Shown here piece after piece: positions 29,761 through 40,072 of a stretch of 64,000 bases of DNA (positions within the stretch are counted from its first letter, which is position 1; each line of letters begins with the position of its first letter). Both the position numbers and the translations under genes were made by a program. The DNA comes from Methylocystis silviterrae. Its GTDB lineage: Bacteria > Pseudomonadota > Alphaproteobacteria > Rhizobiales > Beijerinckiaceae. The notes beneath the pieces were generated by a model that saw only the letters and a program-made list of their open reading frames with translations, was not told the origin of the DNA and made no database searches. The stretch is from the NCBI RefSeq assembly GCF_013350005.1, contig NZ_JABVWW010000006.1, forward strand, positions 124,001 to 188,000, in the 5' to 3' direction.

Positions 29761-31444
29761 GGGAGCGTTCCTCAGCCTCGGCGCGTATGGCCGCCGCGAT
29801 CGGCAGGGTTGAAATGAGGTCGGTGGGTTTGGGAAGCGACGCCGGCGTCTCGTCGATGCGATTCCACCAACCGCCGCCGAGCGCCTGCATCAGCGCCGCC
29901 GTGTCGGAGAAGCGCGCGGCCTGCGCCTGGACACGATTGAGACGGGCGTTGAGCAGAGTCTGCGCGGCGTTGAGCACCGTCGGATAGGTGGTCGAGCCGG
30001 CCGAATATTGGGCTTGCGAGATATCCAGGCTTTCGGCGGCGGCCTTTTCCGCCGCAACCTGCGCACGCAGCGTCTCCGCGTCATGCTTGATCGCCTGCAA
30101 TGCGTTGGCGACATTCTGGAAGGCGCTGATCACGGTCGCGCGATATTGCGCTTCCGCCTGTTCGAGCGCGGCGAGCTTCGCCTCGCGCTGATGGAACAAT
30201 CTGCCGGCGTCGAACGCCTGGCCGGAGAGCTGCGTCGCAAGATTGTAGACCGAGGTCTGCGGCAAGAATAATTGCGAGAAATTCGAAGCCTGACTGCCGC
30301 CATTGCCCGTCAGCGTGAGCTGCGGCAGCATATTTGCCGTGGCGACGCCCACATTGGCGCTTGCCTGATGCAACTGCGCCTCCGCCGAAAGAACGTCAGG
30401 ACGCTGGCGCACCAGATTGGACGGTAGGCTAAGCGGCAGATCACGCGGCAGATGCAGATGCTCGATGTCGATCGCCTCGCCCTTGTCGTCATTAGGAAAG
30501 CGGCCGAGATAGGCCATGAGCTGATTGCGCGTCTGCGCTCGCGCCTTTTCGAGCGGCGGCAGCGTCGCTTGCGCCTGAGCGACAAGCGCCTTTTCCGAGA
30601 CGACGTCGGCCGCGCTCACGGCGCCGAGTTCGAAGCGCTTCTGCAATATGTCGAGCTGCTTCTGATAGGCGGCGATGAGATCGCGCGTGACCTTGATCTG
30701 AGACGCATACAAGGAATCGGTGATCGCCGCCGTCACGACATTGGCGGTGAGCGCGAGATAGGTCGCCTCGAGCTGGTATCGCTGATATTCGGCCGCGGCG
30801 ACATCGCTCTCGACCGTAAGCACCGTCTTGCCGAAGACGTCGGGCGTGAACGACACAGCGGCATTCGAATTATGGAGCGTATAGATGAACGCCGTCGGTC
30901 CGCTCGACGAGGAGCTTTGCGATCCGCTCGACGAGGAGCTTTGCATGAGGCTGCCGAATTGCGCCGTCGTCGATTGCGTGCGCGCCACGCTCTGGGTCAG
31001 CGTGGCCGACGGAAAGAAAGAACCCACATCGGCTTCCGTGTTTTCCCGCGCCTGGCGAAGCGCCGCTTCCGCGGCCGCGATGGTTGGATGATTGTTCACC
31101 GCCTCGGCCACCAGCGCCGAAATCTGCTTCGAGTGGAACAGTCGCCACCATTGTCCCGGAATGTCGCGGCCAGGAACGAGCCTTTGTGCGCCGCCGCCCG
31201 CGATGGCCGCCGATTGGGTGATGTTGGCAGGCTTGCCCACCGCATAGCCCGCGCCCAAGGGCGCATCGGGCGCGGCAAAGTCAGGACCCACCGCGCAGCC
31301 GGAAAGCAGCACGGCAAGCAAAAACCCCAACGCCGCCGCCCTACCCTTTGAGCTAAGCAATGTCCTTTGGGGCCGATCGAGGTTTCGCGCCTTCGGCCTT
31401 TCCTGCGGAACAGCGAGGCGATTCCCCACAAGCGGGTTGAGCAA
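29750..31444 (-). CDS. Outer-membrane efflux lipoprotein (NodT/OprM family)
   Basis: This is the TolC-like exit duct of the pump. The protein is up to 564 aa, with a lipobox LLSGC after a hydrophobic signal (RAAALGFLLAVLLSGCAVGPDF). The two OEP repeats follow (HPTIAAAEAALRQARENTEADVGSFFPS... and RPDVLSAEAQLHQASANVGVATANMLP). A Ser-rich insert has a duplicated SSSSSG block (near 30900-30945). The true start is uncertain: TTG 31444, GTG 31429 or a later TTG would all keep the lipobox. It is the first gene of the operon. Confidence 0.92.
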   Translation of the reverse strand: MLNPLVGNRLAVPQERPKARNLDRPQRTLLSSKGRAAALGFLLAVLLSGCAVGPDFAAPDAPLGAGYAVGKPANITQSAAIAGGGAQRLVPGRDIPGQWWRLFHSKQISALVAEAVNNHPTIAAAEAALRQARENTEADVGSFFPSATLTQSVARTQSTTAQFGSLMQSSSSSGSQSSSSSGPTAFIYTLHNSNAAVSFTPDVFGKTVLTVESDVAAAEYQRYQLEATYLALTANVVTAAITDSLYASQIKVTRDLIAAYQKQLDILQKRFELGAVSAADVVSEKALVAQAQATLPPLEKARAQTRNQLMAYLGRFPNDDKGEAIDIEHLHLPRDLPLSLPSNLVRQRPDVLSAEAQLHQASANVGVATANMLPQLTLTGNGGSQASNFSQLFLPQTSVYNLATQLSGQAFDAGRLFHQREAKLAALEQAEAQYRATVISAFQNVANALQAIKHDAETLRAQVAAEKAAAESLDISQAQYSAGSTTYPTVLNAAQTLLNARLNRVQAQAARFSDTAALMQALGGGWWNRIDETPASLPKPTDLISTLPIAAAIRAEAEERSRAR

Positions 31445-31492
31445 AGGCCGGAATATTTGAGGCGCCCTCCATAATCATATTGGGTCAGGTTG

Positions 31493-31509
31493 AACTGAAC
31501 TGTTCAGTT
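31493..31509. promoter_or_regulatory. Operator 1 for the TetR regulator
   Basis: A perfect palindrome, AACTGAAC-T-GTTCAGTT, between the divergent efflux operon and tetR. On the minus strand a TATGAT -10-like box lies about 17 bp beyond it, so binding would block the efflux promoter. Confidence 0.7.
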
Positions 31510-31547
31510 TTATGCTTGCCCTTTGGCGCCTGTCAACGCTAAAATTG

Positions 31548-31564
31548 AACTGGGTCGTTTAGTT
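31548..31564. promoter_or_regulatory. Operator 2 (imperfect copy)
   Basis: AACTGGGT-C-GTTTAGTT has the same arm layout as operator 1 with a few mismatches. The centres are 55 bp apart, about five helical turns. It lies on the tetR side and may give autoregulation. Confidence 0.55.
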
Positions 31565-31726
31565 TGAAACTTTTCGAAAGTGGGCCGATAGATGACGTCA
31601 CGCCACCGGCTTTGCCGGTTCAGCCTCGGTGGAGGCGTGGTGAATGAGCGTATGGCGCGGGGGCAGAGCCTTGAAGCAAGAGTCGGCGGCGTTGCCGGTA
31701 TGAAGACTGAAATCGAGGAACCCGCC

Positions 31727-32416
31727 ATGAAGAGCCCGTCGATGGATCATGCGGCGGCAGGATCGACGGAGGCGCATGTTGCGGGACGGAAGGAATGTTC
31801 CGTGATCGCGGCCGCGCGAAAATTATTCCTCGAACAGGGATTCGCCGAGACGAGCATGGACGCGATCGCGCGGTCCGCTTGCGTGTCGAAGGCGACGCTC
31901 TACGCTTACTTTCCGAGCAAGGAGGCTTTGTTCGCCCATTTGATCGAAGGGGAATGCCGCCTGAAAGCGAGCAGGCTGCAGATGCCAGATCTCGACATCG
32001 GCCTTGTCGAGGCGCTTCGAAGCTTCGCGCGTCAATTTGTCGAGGTGTATTTGACGCCGGAGTCGATGGCGTTTTTTCAGGCGATTTCCAGTGTGCGCAT
32101 GCGCTTTCCGCAACTTTGCAGGCTCTTCTTTGAAAGTGGGCCGAAAAACGAGCTCATGCGCGTCGCGGCGTTGCTCGAAGAGGCCAAAGACCGCGGCCTC
32201 CTGACGTTCTCAGACGCGAATGAAGCCGCTAGCCATTTTTTGAGTCTTGTCCGCGGGGACCTACCGCTTCACACGGCGCTCGGTCTCGAACCGGGAGCCG
32301 AAGCCTCCGTTAACGCGAAGGTCGACGCCGGAATTGATGCTTTTCTGAGAGCATACAGGCGAGAGGGAACTTCGCGCATTGCAACGAGATGTCGCAACAG
32401 GACCACTTCAAACTAA
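31727..32416 (+). CDS. TetR/AcrR-family transcriptional regulator
   Basis: This 229-aa protein has the N-terminal helix-turn-helix: AARKLFLEQGFAETSMDAIA then ACVSKATLYAYFPSKEALF. It is divergent from the RND efflux operon, and its C-terminal ligand domain is variable, as expected. The ATG at 31727 is chosen because GAGGAAC precedes it; upstream ATGs at 31700 and earlier remain possible. It probably represses the efflux operon through the two palindromes upstream and is released by a pump substrate. Confidence 0.9.
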   Translation: MKSPSMDHAAAGSTEAHVAGRKECSVIAAARKLFLEQGFAETSMDAIARSACVSKATLYAYFPSKEALFAHLIEGECRLKASRLQMPDLDIGLVEALRSFARQFVEVYLTPESMAFFQAISSVRMRFPQLCRLFFESGPKNELMRVAALLEEAKDRGLLTFSDANEAASHFLSLVRGDLPLHTALGLEPGAEASVNAKVDAGIDAFLRAYRREGTSRIATRCRNRTTSN

Positions 32417-32622
32417 TTTTACGATGCGAATATCGTTTGATCGCCACCTCATCTATCCATTTTGCTCACCACCTTAGACGACCCGCGAGCGAGCTATGTG
32501 AGCGGCCTCGACCGACCGAAATCCTAATAGCGCCTTTACATCATTCCCGCGCAACTTGCGGTTCGTAATTCTCGTTCGGCGAAGACCGAAGCGAGAACGC
32601 GACATTAAAGCGAGATGCGCTC

Positions 32623-32736
32623 ATGCCTCTATCTGTCATTGGCCTCGGCGTCGCGGCCTTTATCTTTGTGATCGCGAACAATCTGGTTCACGAGATGCGC
32701 GCGCGGCGTGCGCGCATTGATTCACGGCGCCGGTGA
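32623..32736 (+). CDS. Tiny membrane peptide upstream of kdpF (first)
   Basis: This 37-residue ORF has one hydrophobic helix (IGLGVAAFIFVIANNLV) followed by an Arg-rich tail (MRARRARIDSRRR), i.e. N-out, C-in by the positive-inside rule. It lies 15 bp before a second tiny ORF and in front of kdpFABC. Comparable single-helix peptides with kdp operons are KdpF-like accessory subunits. Its ribosome site is weak (GCGAG). Confidence 0.6.
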   Translation: MPLSVIGLGVAAFIFVIANNLVHEMRARRARIDSRRR

Positions 32737-32751
32737 GCGCGGAGAGGACAC

Positions 32752-32835
32752 ATGCTCGATATTCTGTACGTTGGCCTCGGTCTTTTCCTGTTTGCGATCG
32801 TTGGCGCCTATGCGCGGGCCTGCGGGCGCCTTTAG
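32752..32835 (+). CDS. Tiny membrane peptide upstream of kdpF (second)
   Basis: A 27-residue ORF with a good ribosome site (GGAGAGG). It is one hydrophobic helix (ILYVGLGLFLFAIVGAYA) ending ACGRL. It lies between the first tiny ORF and kdpF, 10 bp before the latter. From memory, similar peptides precede kdpF in other Alphaproteobacteria. It may stabilise KdpA or be a second KdpF-type subunit. Confidence 0.65.
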   Translation: MLDILYVGLGLFLFAIVGAYARACGRL

Positions 32836-32845
32836 GAGTGCCGCA

Positions 32846-32932
32846 ATGTTTGAACCTGTCATTGGACTGATCGTCGCCGTTCTTCTCGGCGCCTATCTCG
32901 CCTATACGCTGCTCCATCCGGAAAAATTCTAA
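32846..32932 (+). CDS. kdpF: K+-transporting ATPase subunit KdpF
   Basis: This 28-residue single-helix peptide ([20 protein letters not shown], ending LLHPEKF) matches KdpF, which stabilises the KdpABC complex in the inner membrane. The ribosome site TTTAGGAG is clear. It lies 31 bp before kdpA. Confidence 0.88.
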   Translation: MFEPVIGLIVAVLLGAYLAYTLLHPEKF

Positions 32933-32963
32933 AGGGAGGCTCGGCGCATGCCGGGCGTTCGCC

Positions 32964-34673
32964 ATGACGTCCATTGGGCTGGCGCAAATCGCCATCGTCC
33001 TGCTTGCCGTTATTGTCGCGGCTATACCGCTCGGCAATTACATAGCCGCCGTCTTAGCGGGAGAGCGCGGCCTGCTCTCTCCCGCGCTCTCGCCCATTGA
33101 GCGCGTCTTCTACAGACTCGCCGGCGTTGATCCTGCGCGGGAGCAAAACTGGCTCGCATACACGATGGCCATGCTGGCCTTCAGCGTGATCGGCTTTGTT
33201 TCGCTTTACGCGCTGCAACGGTTGCAGGCTTATCTGCCGCTCAATCCTCAGGGCTTTAGCGGGGTTCCCGCCGAACTCGCCTTCAACACCTCGATGAGCT
33301 TCGTCACCAACACCAATTGGCAGAACTACGGCGGCGAGTCGACGATGAGTCACCTGACGCAGATGCTCGGCCTAACGGTGCACAATTTTTTATCCGCCGC
33401 CACCGGCCTTGCGATGGCGTTTGCGCTGGTGCGCGGTTTCTCGCGCGCCGAATCGCCGACCATCGGCAATTTCTGGGTCGACCTCACCCGTTCGACGCTA
33501 TACGTGCTCCTGCCGATGTCGATCGTCGTCGCGCTCGCCCTGGTCGCTCTCGGCGTGCCGCAAACGCTTCAAGGCTCGATCGAAGCGACGACGCTCGAGG
33601 GCGCGAAGCAGACGCTGGCCATAGGCCCGGTCGCGAGCCAAGAGGCGATCAAGGAACTCGGCACCAATGGCGGGGGCTTCTTCAACGCCAATTCCGCGCA
33701 TCCTTTCGAGAGCCCGAGCGCCCTTTCCAACATGCTGGAAATCTGGGCTCTGCTCGTCATCCCCTTCGCGACGGCCTTCGCCTTTGGGCGTGCGGTCTTT
33801 GACTATAGACAAGGTCGCGCGATCGCCATCACCATGATGATCGTGCTCGTCGCGGGCGTATCAGTCGCGTACTGGGCCGAGGCAGGCGGCAATCCCTTGC
33901 TGACCGAGATCGGCGTCGATCCATCGCCTGGAAATATGGAAGGCAAGGAGGTCCGCTTCGGCCCTGCGATGAGCGCGCTATTTGCAACGTCGACCACGGG
34001 CACGAGCTGCGGCGCAGTCAACTCGATGCATGACTCCTTCATGCCGCTCGGCGGTCTCGTGCCCTTGTTCAACATGCTGATGGGCAGCATCGCGCCGGGC
34101 GGCGTCGGCGCCGGGCTCTACGGCTTTCTGGTGCTGGCGATCATCGCCGTTTTCATCGCCGGGCTTATGGTCGGCCGCACGCCGGAATACCTCGGCAAGA
34201 AGATTGAGACGCGCGAGATGAAGCTCGCGATGCTGGCGGTGCTGATCTATCCGCTCAGCGTGCTTGTCTTCACCGGCGTTTCAGTCATGCTTCAGACTGG
34301 CCTCGCCAGTCTGAACAATGCCGGCCCGCACGGGCTTTCCGAAATCCTTTACGCATTCGCTTCAGCGACGGATAACAACGGATCGGCTTTCGCAGGCCTG
34401 ACGGGCAATACGCCTTGGTACAACACGACGCTCGGCGTCGCGATGCTGCTGGGACGCTTCGCCTTCGTCATTCCCGTGTTGGCGATCGCCGGCGCGTTCG
34501 CGGCGAAAAAGAAGGGCGCCTCTTCGGTGGGAACCTTCCCAACGCATGGACCACTCTTCATCGGCCTACTGCTCGGCGTCATCGTCGTCCTGTATCTGCT
34601 GCAATATTTTCCCGCGCTCGCGCTCGGCCCGATCGTCGAACACTTCGCGCTGCTTGCCGGAAAAACCTTCTAA
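32964..34673 (+). CDS. kdpA: K+-transporting ATPase subunit KdpA
   Basis: KdpA is the channel-like potassium-selecting subunit, related to Trk/Ktr transporters. The 569-aa polytopic protein shows all four selectivity regions: [49 protein letters not shown] and [16 protein letters not shown] strong GGGAGG lies about 25 bp upstream of the ATG, close instead to an out-of-frame ATG at 32948. Initiation may therefore depend on coupling to kdpF. No in-frame start fits that ribosome site better. Confidence 0.97.
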   Translation: MTSIGLAQIAIVLLAVIVAAIPLGNYIAAVLAGERGLLSPALSPIERVFYRLAGVDPAREQNWLAYTMAMLAFSVIGFVSLYALQRLQAYLPLNPQGFSGVPAELAFNTSMSFVTNTNWQNYGGESTMSHLTQMLGLTVHNFLSAATGLAMAFALVRGFSRAESPTIGNFWVDLTRSTLYVLLPMSIVVALALVALGVPQTLQGSIEATTLEGAKQTLAIGPVASQEAIKELGTNGGGFFNANSAHPFESPSALSNMLEIWALLVIPFATAFAFGRAVFDYRQGRAIAITMMIVLVAGVSVAYWAEAGGNPLLTEIGVDPSPGNMEGKEVRFGPAMSALFATSTTGTSCGAVNSMHDSFMPLGGLVPLFNMLMGSIAPGGVGAGLYGFLVLAIIAVFIAGLMVGRTPEYLGKKIETREMKLAMLAVLIYPLSVLVFTGVSVMLQTGLASLNNAGPHGLSEILYAFASATDNNGSAFAGLTGNTPWYNTTLGVAMLLGRFAFVIPVLAIAGAFAAKKKGASSVGTFPTHGPLFIGLLLGVIVVLYLLQYFPALALGPIVEHFALLAGKTF

Positions 34674-34685
34674 GGAGCATGTCAG

Positions 34686-36734
34686 ATGTCGCATAAAGTC
34701 GCCGCGCCCGGCTTATTCGACGCCGCGATCACGAAGCGCGCCGCCGTCGACGCCTTCAGGAAGCTCGATCCGAGACGCCTCGCCCGCAATCCGGTGATCT
34801 TCGTCACGGAAATCGTGTCGGCGGTGGTCACGGCGTTCTATGTGCGCGATCTCCTTGCGCAGAACGGCGCCGCCTTTTTCTCGGGGCAGATCGCCGCCTG
34901 GCTGTGGTTCACCGTGCTCTTCGCCAATTTCGCCGAAGCGGTGGCGGAGGGACGCGGAAAGGCGCAGGCGGACGCCTTGCGCAGGACGCGCAGCGACTCA
35001 AACGCTAAGCGGTTGATTGATCCGCAGAACAAGAGCGGCATGAAGGACGTCTATGAAGGCGTTTCGGCGCTCGATCTCAAACTCGGCGACCTGGTGCTGG
35101 TCGAGGCGGGCGAACTCATCCCCGGCGACGGCGAAGTGATCGAAGGCGTCGCCTCGGTCAACGAGTCGGCGATCACAGGCGAGTCCGCGCCGGTCATCCG
35201 CGAGGCGGGCGGCGATCGTTCCGCCGTGACCGGCGGCACGACGGTTCTCTCCGACTGGATCAAGGTCAAGATCACCGCGGCGCCCGGTTCGACCTTTATC
35301 GATCGGATGATCGCGCTCGTCGAGGGCGCGCAGCGGCAGAAAACGCCGAATGAGCTGGCGCTGTCGATTCTCCTGTCCGGACTGACCATCATTTTTCTCA
35401 TCGTCTGCGTGACGCTTTGGCCGCTCGCGATCTACTCCGGCGCGGCGATTTCGGTCACCGTGCTGATCGCGCTGCTCGTCTGTCTGATCCCGACGACGAT
35501 CGGCGGACTCTTATCGGCGATTGGCATCGCCGGCATGGATCGGCTGATCCGCTTCAATGTCATCGCCACCTCGGGTCGCGCTGTGGAGGCGGCGGGCGAC
35601 GTGGACACGCTGCTCCTCGACAAGACCGGCACCATCACCTTCGGCAATCGCATGGCGGACGAGTTCGTTTCGATCGAAGGCGTTTCGGAGCACGCCTTTG
35701 TCGAAGCCGCTTTGCTGGCCTCGCTCGCCGATGAAACGCCGGAGGGGAGGTCGATCGTCGCTCTGGCGAAAAGCGCGCTTGGTTCTTCGACGCCCGACCT
35801 CGGCCCGGACGCGCAGATCGTCCCCTTTTCGGCGCACACGCGCATTTCCGGCGTTGATCTTCCCGGCCGGACGCTGCGCAAGGGCGCCGTCGACGCGGTC
35901 GCGGCGCATGCTAAGTCCGTTCCCGTTGATTTCGAAGGCGCGGTCGAGCGCATCTCGCGTTCGGGCGGCACGCCCCTCGCCGTGTCGGAAAACGGCATGC
36001 TGCTGGGCGTCATTCATCTCAAAGACATCATCAAGCCCGACATAAAATCGCGCTTCGCCGCCTTGCGCGCGATGGGCGTCAAAACCGTGATGGTCACCGG
36101 CGACAATCCCATTACCGCCGCGGCGATCGCCGGAGAAGCGGGAGTCGACGACTTCATCGCGCAAGCCAAGCCCGAGGACAAACTCGCCTATATTCGTAAG
36201 GAGCAGCAGGGCGGCCGCCTGATCGCTATGTGCGGCGACGGCACCAATGACGCGCCGGCGCTGGCTCAGGCGGACGTTGGCGTCGCCATGCAGACGGGCA
36301 CGCAGGCGGCGCGCGAAGCCGGCAATATGGTCGACCTCGACAGCGATCCGACAAAGCTCATCGAGATCGTCGCGATCGGCAAACAGCTGCTGATGACGCG
36401 CGGTTCGCTGACCACCTTCTCGATCGCCAATGACGTCGCCAAATATTTCGCGATCATCCCCGCGCTGTTTGTCGTCGCCTATCCCGAACTGGAGGCGATC
36501 AACATCATGAAGCTCGCCTCGCCGCAGTCGGCCATTCTCTCGGCGGTGATCTTCAACGCGCTCATCATTATCGCGCTCATCCCGCTCGCGCTGAAGGGCG
36601 TCCCGTACCGGCCCGTGGGCGCCGCCGCCTTGTTGCGGCGAAATCTGCTGATCTACGGGCTCGGCGGGCTCGTCGCGCCGTTCATCGGCATCAAGCTCAT
36701 CGACCTCGCCGTCTCGGCCATTCATCTCGCGTAA
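34686..36734 (+). CDS. kdpB: K+-transporting ATPase subunit KdpB
   Basis: KdpB is the P-type ATPase that drives KdpA. The 682-aa protein has the actuator motif ITGESAPVI, the phosphorylation site [13 protein letters not shown], the nucleotide-binding segment [14 protein letters not shown], and the hinge [19 protein letters not shown]. It starts 12 bp after kdpA, behind AAGGAG. It is complete and of normal length. Confidence 0.98.
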   Translation: MSHKVAAPGLFDAAITKRAAVDAFRKLDPRRLARNPVIFVTEIVSAVVTAFYVRDLLAQNGAAFFSGQIAAWLWFTVLFANFAEAVAEGRGKAQADALRRTRSDSNAKRLIDPQNKSGMKDVYEGVSALDLKLGDLVLVEAGELIPGDGEVIEGVASVNESAITGESAPVIREAGGDRSAVTGGTTVLSDWIKVKITAAPGSTFIDRMIALVEGAQRQKTPNELALSILLSGLTIIFLIVCVTLWPLAIYSGAAISVTVLIALLVCLIPTTIGGLLSAIGIAGMDRLIRFNVIATSGRAVEAAGDVDTLLLDKTGTITFGNRMADEFVSIEGVSEHAFVEAALLASLADETPEGRSIVALAKSALGSSTPDLGPDAQIVPFSAHTRISGVDLPGRTLRKGAVDAVAAHAKSVPVDFEGAVERISRSGGTPLAVSENGMLLGVIHLKDIIKPDIKSRFAALRAMGVKTVMVTGDNPITAAAIAGEAGVDDFIAQAKPEDKLAYIRKEQQGGRLIAMCGDGTNDAPALAQADVGVAMQTGTQAAREAGNMVDLDSDPTKLIEIVAIGKQLLMTRGSLTTFSIANDVAKYFAIIPALFVVAYPELEAINIMKLASPQSAILSAVIFNALIIIALIPLALKGVPYRPVGAAALLRRNLLIYGLGGLVAPFIGIKLIDLAVSAIHLA

Positions 36735-36745
36735 GGAGCTCTCAG

Positions 36746-37345
36746 ATGCTCTCCCAAATTCGTGCGGCGATCGTCATGATCGTTCTTTTCACCGCGCTGA
36801 CCGGAATCGTCTATCCGCTCGCGATCACCGGGGTCGCACAACTCGCCCTGCCGACGCAGGCGAATGGAAGCGTGATCGAACGCGACGGAACAGTGATCGG
36901 CTCGGCGCTGATCGGACAGAACTTTGCCTCCGATCGCTATTTTCACGGCCGGCCTTCGGCAACGACAGGCTCCGACCCAGCTGATCCTTCCAAGACGGTC
37001 GACGCGCCCTACAACGCAGCGAACTCGATGGGCTCCAATCTCGGGCCGACGTCGAAGAAGCTTGTCGACCGCGTCAATGCGACGATCGAGGCGGAGTTCG
37101 CCGCCGGCCGGATTGACGTCGTCGCCGCTGATGCCGCGACGACATCCGCCTCCGGCCTTGATCCGCATATTTCGCCGCAGTTCGCGCTGGCGCAGGCGGG
37201 AGCCGTCGCCAAGGCCCGCAGTCTCAGCGAGTCGCAGGTGCGCGCCGTTGTCGAAGCGAATGTCGAAGGGCGCATTCTTGGCGCGATCGGCGAGCCGCGC
37301 GTAAATGTGCTCTTGCTGAATTTGGCTCTTGATCGCTTACAATAG
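36746..37345 (+). CDS. kdpC: K+-transporting ATPase subunit KdpC
   Basis: KdpC is the single-pass accessory subunit of KdpFABC. The 199-aa protein has one N-terminal helix ([19 protein letters not shown]), then [19 protein letters not shown] and [17 protein letters not shown], both diagnostic. It lies 11 bp after kdpB behind AAGGAG and is followed by kdpD after 27 bp. Confidence 0.97.
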   Translation: MLSQIRAAIVMIVLFTALTGIVYPLAITGVAQLALPTQANGSVIERDGTVIGSALIGQNFASDRYFHGRPSATTGSDPADPSKTVDAPYNAANSMGSNLGPTSKKLVDRVNATIEAEFAAGRIDVVAADAATTSASGLDPHISPQFALAQAGAVAKARSLSESQVRAVVEANVEGRILGAIGEPRVNVLLLNLALDRLQ

Positions 37346-37372
37346 AGGTGATGCCCCAGAAGGTAGACGTCT

Positions 37373-40072
37373 TTGGCCCGCGATGACGGAGACTTCGACC
37401 GCCGACCCGACCCCGATGCTCTCCTTGCCCTGAGCGACAAGGAGAGCAAAGGGAAACTTCGCGTGTTCCTCGGCGCTGCGCCCGGCGTCGGCAAGACCTA
37501 CGCGATGCTGGCGCGCGCGCAGACGGTCAAGGCCGAGGGCGTCGATGTTGTCGTAGGCGTCGCGGAAACTCACGGACGCTCTGAGACGCAAGCGCTCCTC
37601 AACGGTCTTGAGACGCTTCCACGCCGCAAATGCGAATACCGCGGTCGGATCATCGAGGAATTCGACATCGACGCGGCGCTGGCGCGAAAGCCTCAGCTCG
37701 TCGTCGTCGACGAACTCGCGCACACCAACGCGCCCGACAGCCGCCATCCCAAACGCTGGCAGGATGTCGAGGAGCTGCTTGACGCCGGCATCGACGTCTG
37801 GACGACGCTCAATGTCCAGCATCTTGAAAGCCTCGCCGACGTCGTATCGCGCGTCACCGGCGTCGCGGTGCGCGAGACCGTGCCGGATCGCGTCCTGCAG
37901 AACGCCGCCGACGTCATCCTTGTCGACATCACGCCGGAAGAACTGCTGCAGCGACTAAAGGATGGCAAGGTCTATGTTCCCGAGACCGCGAGACGCGCGA
38001 CGCAGAATTTCTTCACGCCGCGCAACCTCACGGCGCTGCGCGAACTCGCCCTGCGTCGAACCGCGGAACGCGTCGACGATCAGATGGTCGACTTCCTTCG
38101 GCAAGGCGCGATTGAGGGACCCTGGGCGACGGCGGAACGCTTGCTCGTCTGCGTCGGCCGTGATGCAAACTCCGAGGCGGTGGTTCGCGCCGGCGCACGC
38201 CTCGCCACGGCCCTCAACGCCACATGGATTGCGCTTTACGTCGAGCGCGCCGGCCAGGAAGAAGAATCTGCTGAGGTCGTGCGAAGCGTCGACCAGGCGC
38301 TCAGGCTCGCGGAACGGCTCGGGGCGGAAATCGCCCGCACGCCAGGCGACGATCTTGCAGGCGAAGCGCTGCGTTTCGCGCGACGCGAGAATATCACGCA
38401 GATCGTCTTGGGCCGATCGCGCGCACGGCCTTTTTCTCGACTGCTGCGGCGCTCGCTGACCGACGAAATTCTTCGGCGGTCGACCGATATCGCGGTTCAC
38501 GTCGTCGTGCAGGAGGACAGCCCGCCGCAAAAACGACAGGCTCGGAAATTGCCGACCTTGTCGCAGACATGGCTCGGCTTCGGCGGCGCTGCGGTCTCCG
38601 TCATGATGACGGTCCTCGTCGGTTACGGCCTCGAGCGCTGGCTCGGCCTCGTCAATCCGTCGGTCATCTTCCTGCTTCCCGTCGTGCTTTGCGCCGTGTG
38701 GCTCGGGATGTGGTCCGCGATCATTGCCGCGGTTCTGTCCTTTTTCGCCTGCGACTTTTTCTTTTTCAGTCCGCGCTATGAACTCACCATTTCGCAACCG
38801 CAGGAATTTCTAACGCTCGTCGTCGCGTTGGTGGTCGCCGTCATAACGGGAATGCTCGCGAGCAAGATGCACACTTACGCGCAAAACATGCGGCAGCGGT
38901 CTCAAGCCGTGCAGTCGCTGTTCGAATTCTCTCGCAAACTCTCCACGATAGCGACGCCCGACGACATTCTCTGGGCCTCCACTCTGCAGATTCAGAAAGC
39001 CGGCGAAGCGTCCAGCGTCATCATGCTGATCCCCGAAGAGGGCGGTTTGAAAGTGTCGGCGGCCTGGCCGCCGGTCGATCGGATGGACGCCGGCGAACTT
39101 GCCGCCGCCCGTTGGGCGCTGGAAAAAGCCGAGCCCGCCGGATGGCGGACGGATACGCTGCCGAATGTGCGTTTTCAATTCCGGCCTCTCGCGACGGCGC
39201 GCGGCGTCGTCGCCGTTTGCGGGATCGAGCCCAAGACGCCCGAGGAGCCGCTTTCCGCCGCCGCGGAAAGCACGATTTCTTCACTGATAGAACAGACGGC
39301 GATCGCGATCGACCGTTCGATGCTCGTCGGCGAATCTGTCAAGGCGGCGGCTCTCGAGGAAAATGAAAAATTGCGGACGATTCTGCTCTCCGCCCTGTCG
39401 CATGATCTGCGCACGCCGCTGACCTCGATCACCGGCGCGGTGACGAGCCTGCGCGAACTTGGCGAGAAGCTTCCGCTGGAGGATCGCAAAGACCTTCTGC
39501 TGTCGATTGAAGAAGAGGCCGGGCGCCTGTCGCGCTTCATCGCCAATATGCTCGACATGTCGCGCATCGAGTCGGGCGCGCTGGCGCCGCGCAGCGATCT
39601 CGTCGATGTGGCGGAGGTGATCCGCGGCGTCCTCGATAGAGCCAAGAAAGCTTTTCCAGGCAAGGATACTTCGATCAGCATCGCGCCCGACCTTCCGCCT
39701 ATTCGCGGCGACGCCAATCTGCTCGGACAGGTTCTCTTCAATCTGATCGACAATGCGCATAAATACGGCGGACCTGCCGGCGCGATCATTCACGCCCGGC
39801 GCGAAGGCGGCGACGTCGTCATCACCGTGACCGACGAAGGGCCTGGCGTGAAAGCAGCCGACCTCGAGCGCATTTTCGAGAAATTTTTTCGTAGCGGGCG
39901 TGTTGACGGCCGCAAGGCCGGAACTGGGCTGGGCCTCTCGATCTGCCGCGGTCTGGTCAGGGCCATGGGCGGAACCATCGTCGCGCAAAGCCCTGCTGCC
40001 CGCCGTCGAGGCACGAGACTCATCATGCGTTTTCCGGCCGCGGGCGAATCGAAGCGGGGCGTGGCGGCATGA
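37373..40072 (+). CDS. kdpD: Potassium sensor histidine kinase KdpD
   Basis: KdpD senses K+ limitation and phosphorylates KdpE. The 899-aa protein has an N-terminal KdpD domain with a Walker A (FLGAAPGVGKTYAMLARAQ, about 33-50). Next come a universal-stress-protein-like domain (LLVCVGRDANSEAVVRAGAR), four transmembrane helices near 395-500, a GAF-like domain, the HisKA phospho-acceptor (LLSALSHDLRTPLTSITG) and the HATPase (NLIDNAHKYGGPAG and DEGPGV). The start is probably TTG at 37373 with GAAGG upstream. It overlaps kdpE by 4 bp. Confidence 0.96.
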   Translation: MARDDGDFDRRPDPDALLALSDKESKGKLRVFLGAAPGVGKTYAMLARAQTVKAEGVDVVVGVAETHGRSETQALLNGLETLPRRKCEYRGRIIEEFDIDAALARKPQLVVVDELAHTNAPDSRHPKRWQDVEELLDAGIDVWTTLNVQHLESLADVVSRVTGVAVRETVPDRVLQNAADVILVDITPEELLQRLKDGKVYVPETARRATQNFFTPRNLTALRELALRRTAERVDDQMVDFLRQGAIEGPWATAERLLVCVGRDANSEAVVRAGARLATALNATWIALYVERAGQEEESAEVVRSVDQALRLAERLGAEIARTPGDDLAGEALRFARRENITQIVLGRSRARPFSRLLRRSLTDEILRRSTDIAVHVVVQEDSPPQKRQARKLPTLSQTWLGFGGAAVSVMMTVLVGYGLERWLGLVNPSVIFLLPVVLCAVWLGMWSAIIAAVLSFFACDFFFFSPRYELTISQPQEFLTLVVALVVAVITGMLASKMHTYAQNMRQRSQAVQSLFEFSRKLSTIATPDDILWASTLQIQKAGEASSVIMLIPEEGGLKVSAAWPPVDRMDAGELAAARWALEKAEPAGWRTDTLPNVRFQFRPLATARGVVAVCGIEPKTPEEPLSAAAESTISSLIEQTAIAIDRSMLVGESVKAAALEENEKLRTILLSALSHDLRTPLTSITGAVTSLRELGEKLPLEDRKDLLLSIEEEAGRLSRFIANMLDMSRIESGALAPRSDLVDVAEVIRGVLDRAKKAFPGKDTSISIAPDLPPIRGDANLLGQVLFNLIDNAHKYGGPAGAIIHARREGGDVVITVTDEGPGVKAADLERIFEKFFRSGRVDGRKAGTGLGLSICRGLVRAMGGTIVAQSPAARRRGTRLIMRFPAAGESKRGVAA

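Noticed and set aside
32534-32540. TTTACA as a KdpE-binding half-site before kdp
   Set aside because: The second half-site at the expected distance was not found, so the match is not above chance.
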